NCBI GenBank assembly: GCA_030248215.1 | Contig: JASANG010001656.1 | Location: forward strand, 310,001 to 374,000 | Direction of reading: 5' to 3' | DNA length: 64,000 nt | From: Enoplolaimus lenunculus | Lineage: Eukaryota; Nematoda; Enoplea; Enoplida; Thoracostomopsidae | Shown here: positions 63,516 through 64,000 of the stretch, piece after piece | How the letters are laid out: each line of letters begins with the position of its first letter | Position numbering within the stretch: the first letter of the stretch is position 1 | Notes under the pieces: generated by a model | What the model saw: only the letters and a program-made list of their open reading frames with translations | What the model was told of the DNA's origin: nothing | Database searches by the model: none | Program-made: the position numbers and the translations under genes

Positions 63516-63808
63516 GTGCTTCCATCACAGCCGCTACAGTAGCTAACGAATCCTCGTTATCTGATCCGTTTGCCCACGATGGCGGTTTTGGTGAAATCAA
63601 CTCGGCTGTAAAATTGGTTCGCGCCGCCGACGAGCCAATTTCTGATCCGAAACCAGGTTCCCTGCGTGATGTGAACTATGTTGATGATGTAATGCAAACC
63701 AGTGGATTTGAATCGGCATTTGGCAGAACTAGTATGACCTTGGGCGAGAAATCCGTTCTGTACACAGGTCGCAAAGGTATCGATCGTTACGGAACTTTAA
63801 TTCGTTAA
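63516..63808 (+). CDS. Terminal exon of an unrecognised protein (possibly of the coilin-like gene)
   Basis: The acceptor TTAACTGTTTTGTAG ends at 63515. The exon starts with two bases of a split codon and codes 98 residues to a TAA: ASITAATVANESSLSDPFAH, then GGFGEINSAVKLVRAADEP, GSLRDVNYVDDVMQTSGFE and the C-terminus LYTGRKGIDRYGTLIR. Codon use is clearly coding (third-position choice is balanced, no stops over 98 codons in AT-rich DNA). I do not recognise the family. The incoming phase (needs one base) equals what the exon ending at 55810 leaves, so it could be the last exon of the coilin-like gene across 7.7 kb containing the LINE. It could equally belong to another gene with unseen exons. 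Confidence 0.6.
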
Positions 63809-63859
63809 GTCTTCAGATTCAGAAATGTGGACTTTTTGTAATAGGCTTTAATGCACATC

Positions 63860-63865
63860 AATAAA
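63860..63865 (+). terminator. Poly(A) signal
   Basis: AATAAA 52 bases after the stop codon at 63808, followed by T-rich and GT-rich sequence, as expected for 3' end formation of the preceding exon's transcript. Confidence 0.65.
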
Positions 63866-64000
63866 AGCTAGTTGAACTATATTAAAGTACTGTTTTGGAA
63901 AAATATGTGGAGATTCTTGTGGTAGTTTAAAAAATCTATCTTTGAAACGTATGTACACTTGTATTTGGTGTACTTTCGTGGTCTTACAGTTTAGTGTGTG

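Overview
This is a nuclear window from an animal, AT-rich and crowded with repeats, and a nematode is the best guess. Two things point that way. Coding exons are split by introns with TTTTCAG-type acceptors, and one short intron is about 61 bp. More than a dozen dispersed elements carry degenerate TTAGGC/GCCTAA arrays, and TTAGGC is the known nematode telomere hexamer. The hexamers sit inside transposon copies, so this is not a telomere. An enoplean-type nematode would fit, but the sequence alone does not prove it. There are no bacterial operons, ribosome binding sites or CRISPR arrays.

Host genes are few and were pieced together from short exons. On the minus strand: two paralogous small multi-helix membrane proteins (3263-4992 and 11308-12892) share an intron at the same position and phase; a complete four-exon exosome subunit RRP4/EXOSC2 lies at 18991-21456; a complete two-exon DPH3 lies at 24323-25242; and a two-exon secreted precursor (31887-33481) has a signal peptide, an acidic spacer and two FMRF/FMRY repeats. 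A possible membrane-protein gene lies on the opposite strand inside that precursor's intron. On the plus strand, a coilin-like N-terminal domain begins at 54348 and continues through two small exons. A terminal exon with a poly(A) signal at 63516-63865 is phase-compatible with it. If they belong together, the gene is split by a 5 kb LINE.

The rest is mobile DNA. There is an intact-looking Ty3/gypsy retrotransposon with a CsRn1-like gag zinc motif (40000-44468), flanked by poor-quality-looking sequence. There is an intact-looking endonuclease/RT/RNase H LINE on the minus strand (56640-61815) with a tandem monomer array at its 5' end, and an apparent non-autonomous derivative at 14815-15250. 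Non-autonomous families include: TTAGGC-carrying TIR elements (MITE-A), GAGTCAAATT fold-backs (MITE-B), TGAGTTGATT fold-backs (MITE-C), 'GTATTCTCA' elements (MITE-E), CAGTGGCGGATCC elements with 8-bp target duplications (hAT-like), elements built of CCGGA words, a 380-bp solo-LTR-like family, and at least three tRNA-derived SINE families. Several unrelated families share one design: short terminal inverted repeats around an interior of one short word repeated in drifting form.

Exon boundaries were read by eye from splice signals, phase and protein similarity recalled from memory; no database was searched. Host-gene calls are strong for RRP4 and DPH3, moderate for the paralog pair and the secreted precursor, and tentative for coilin and the terminal exon.
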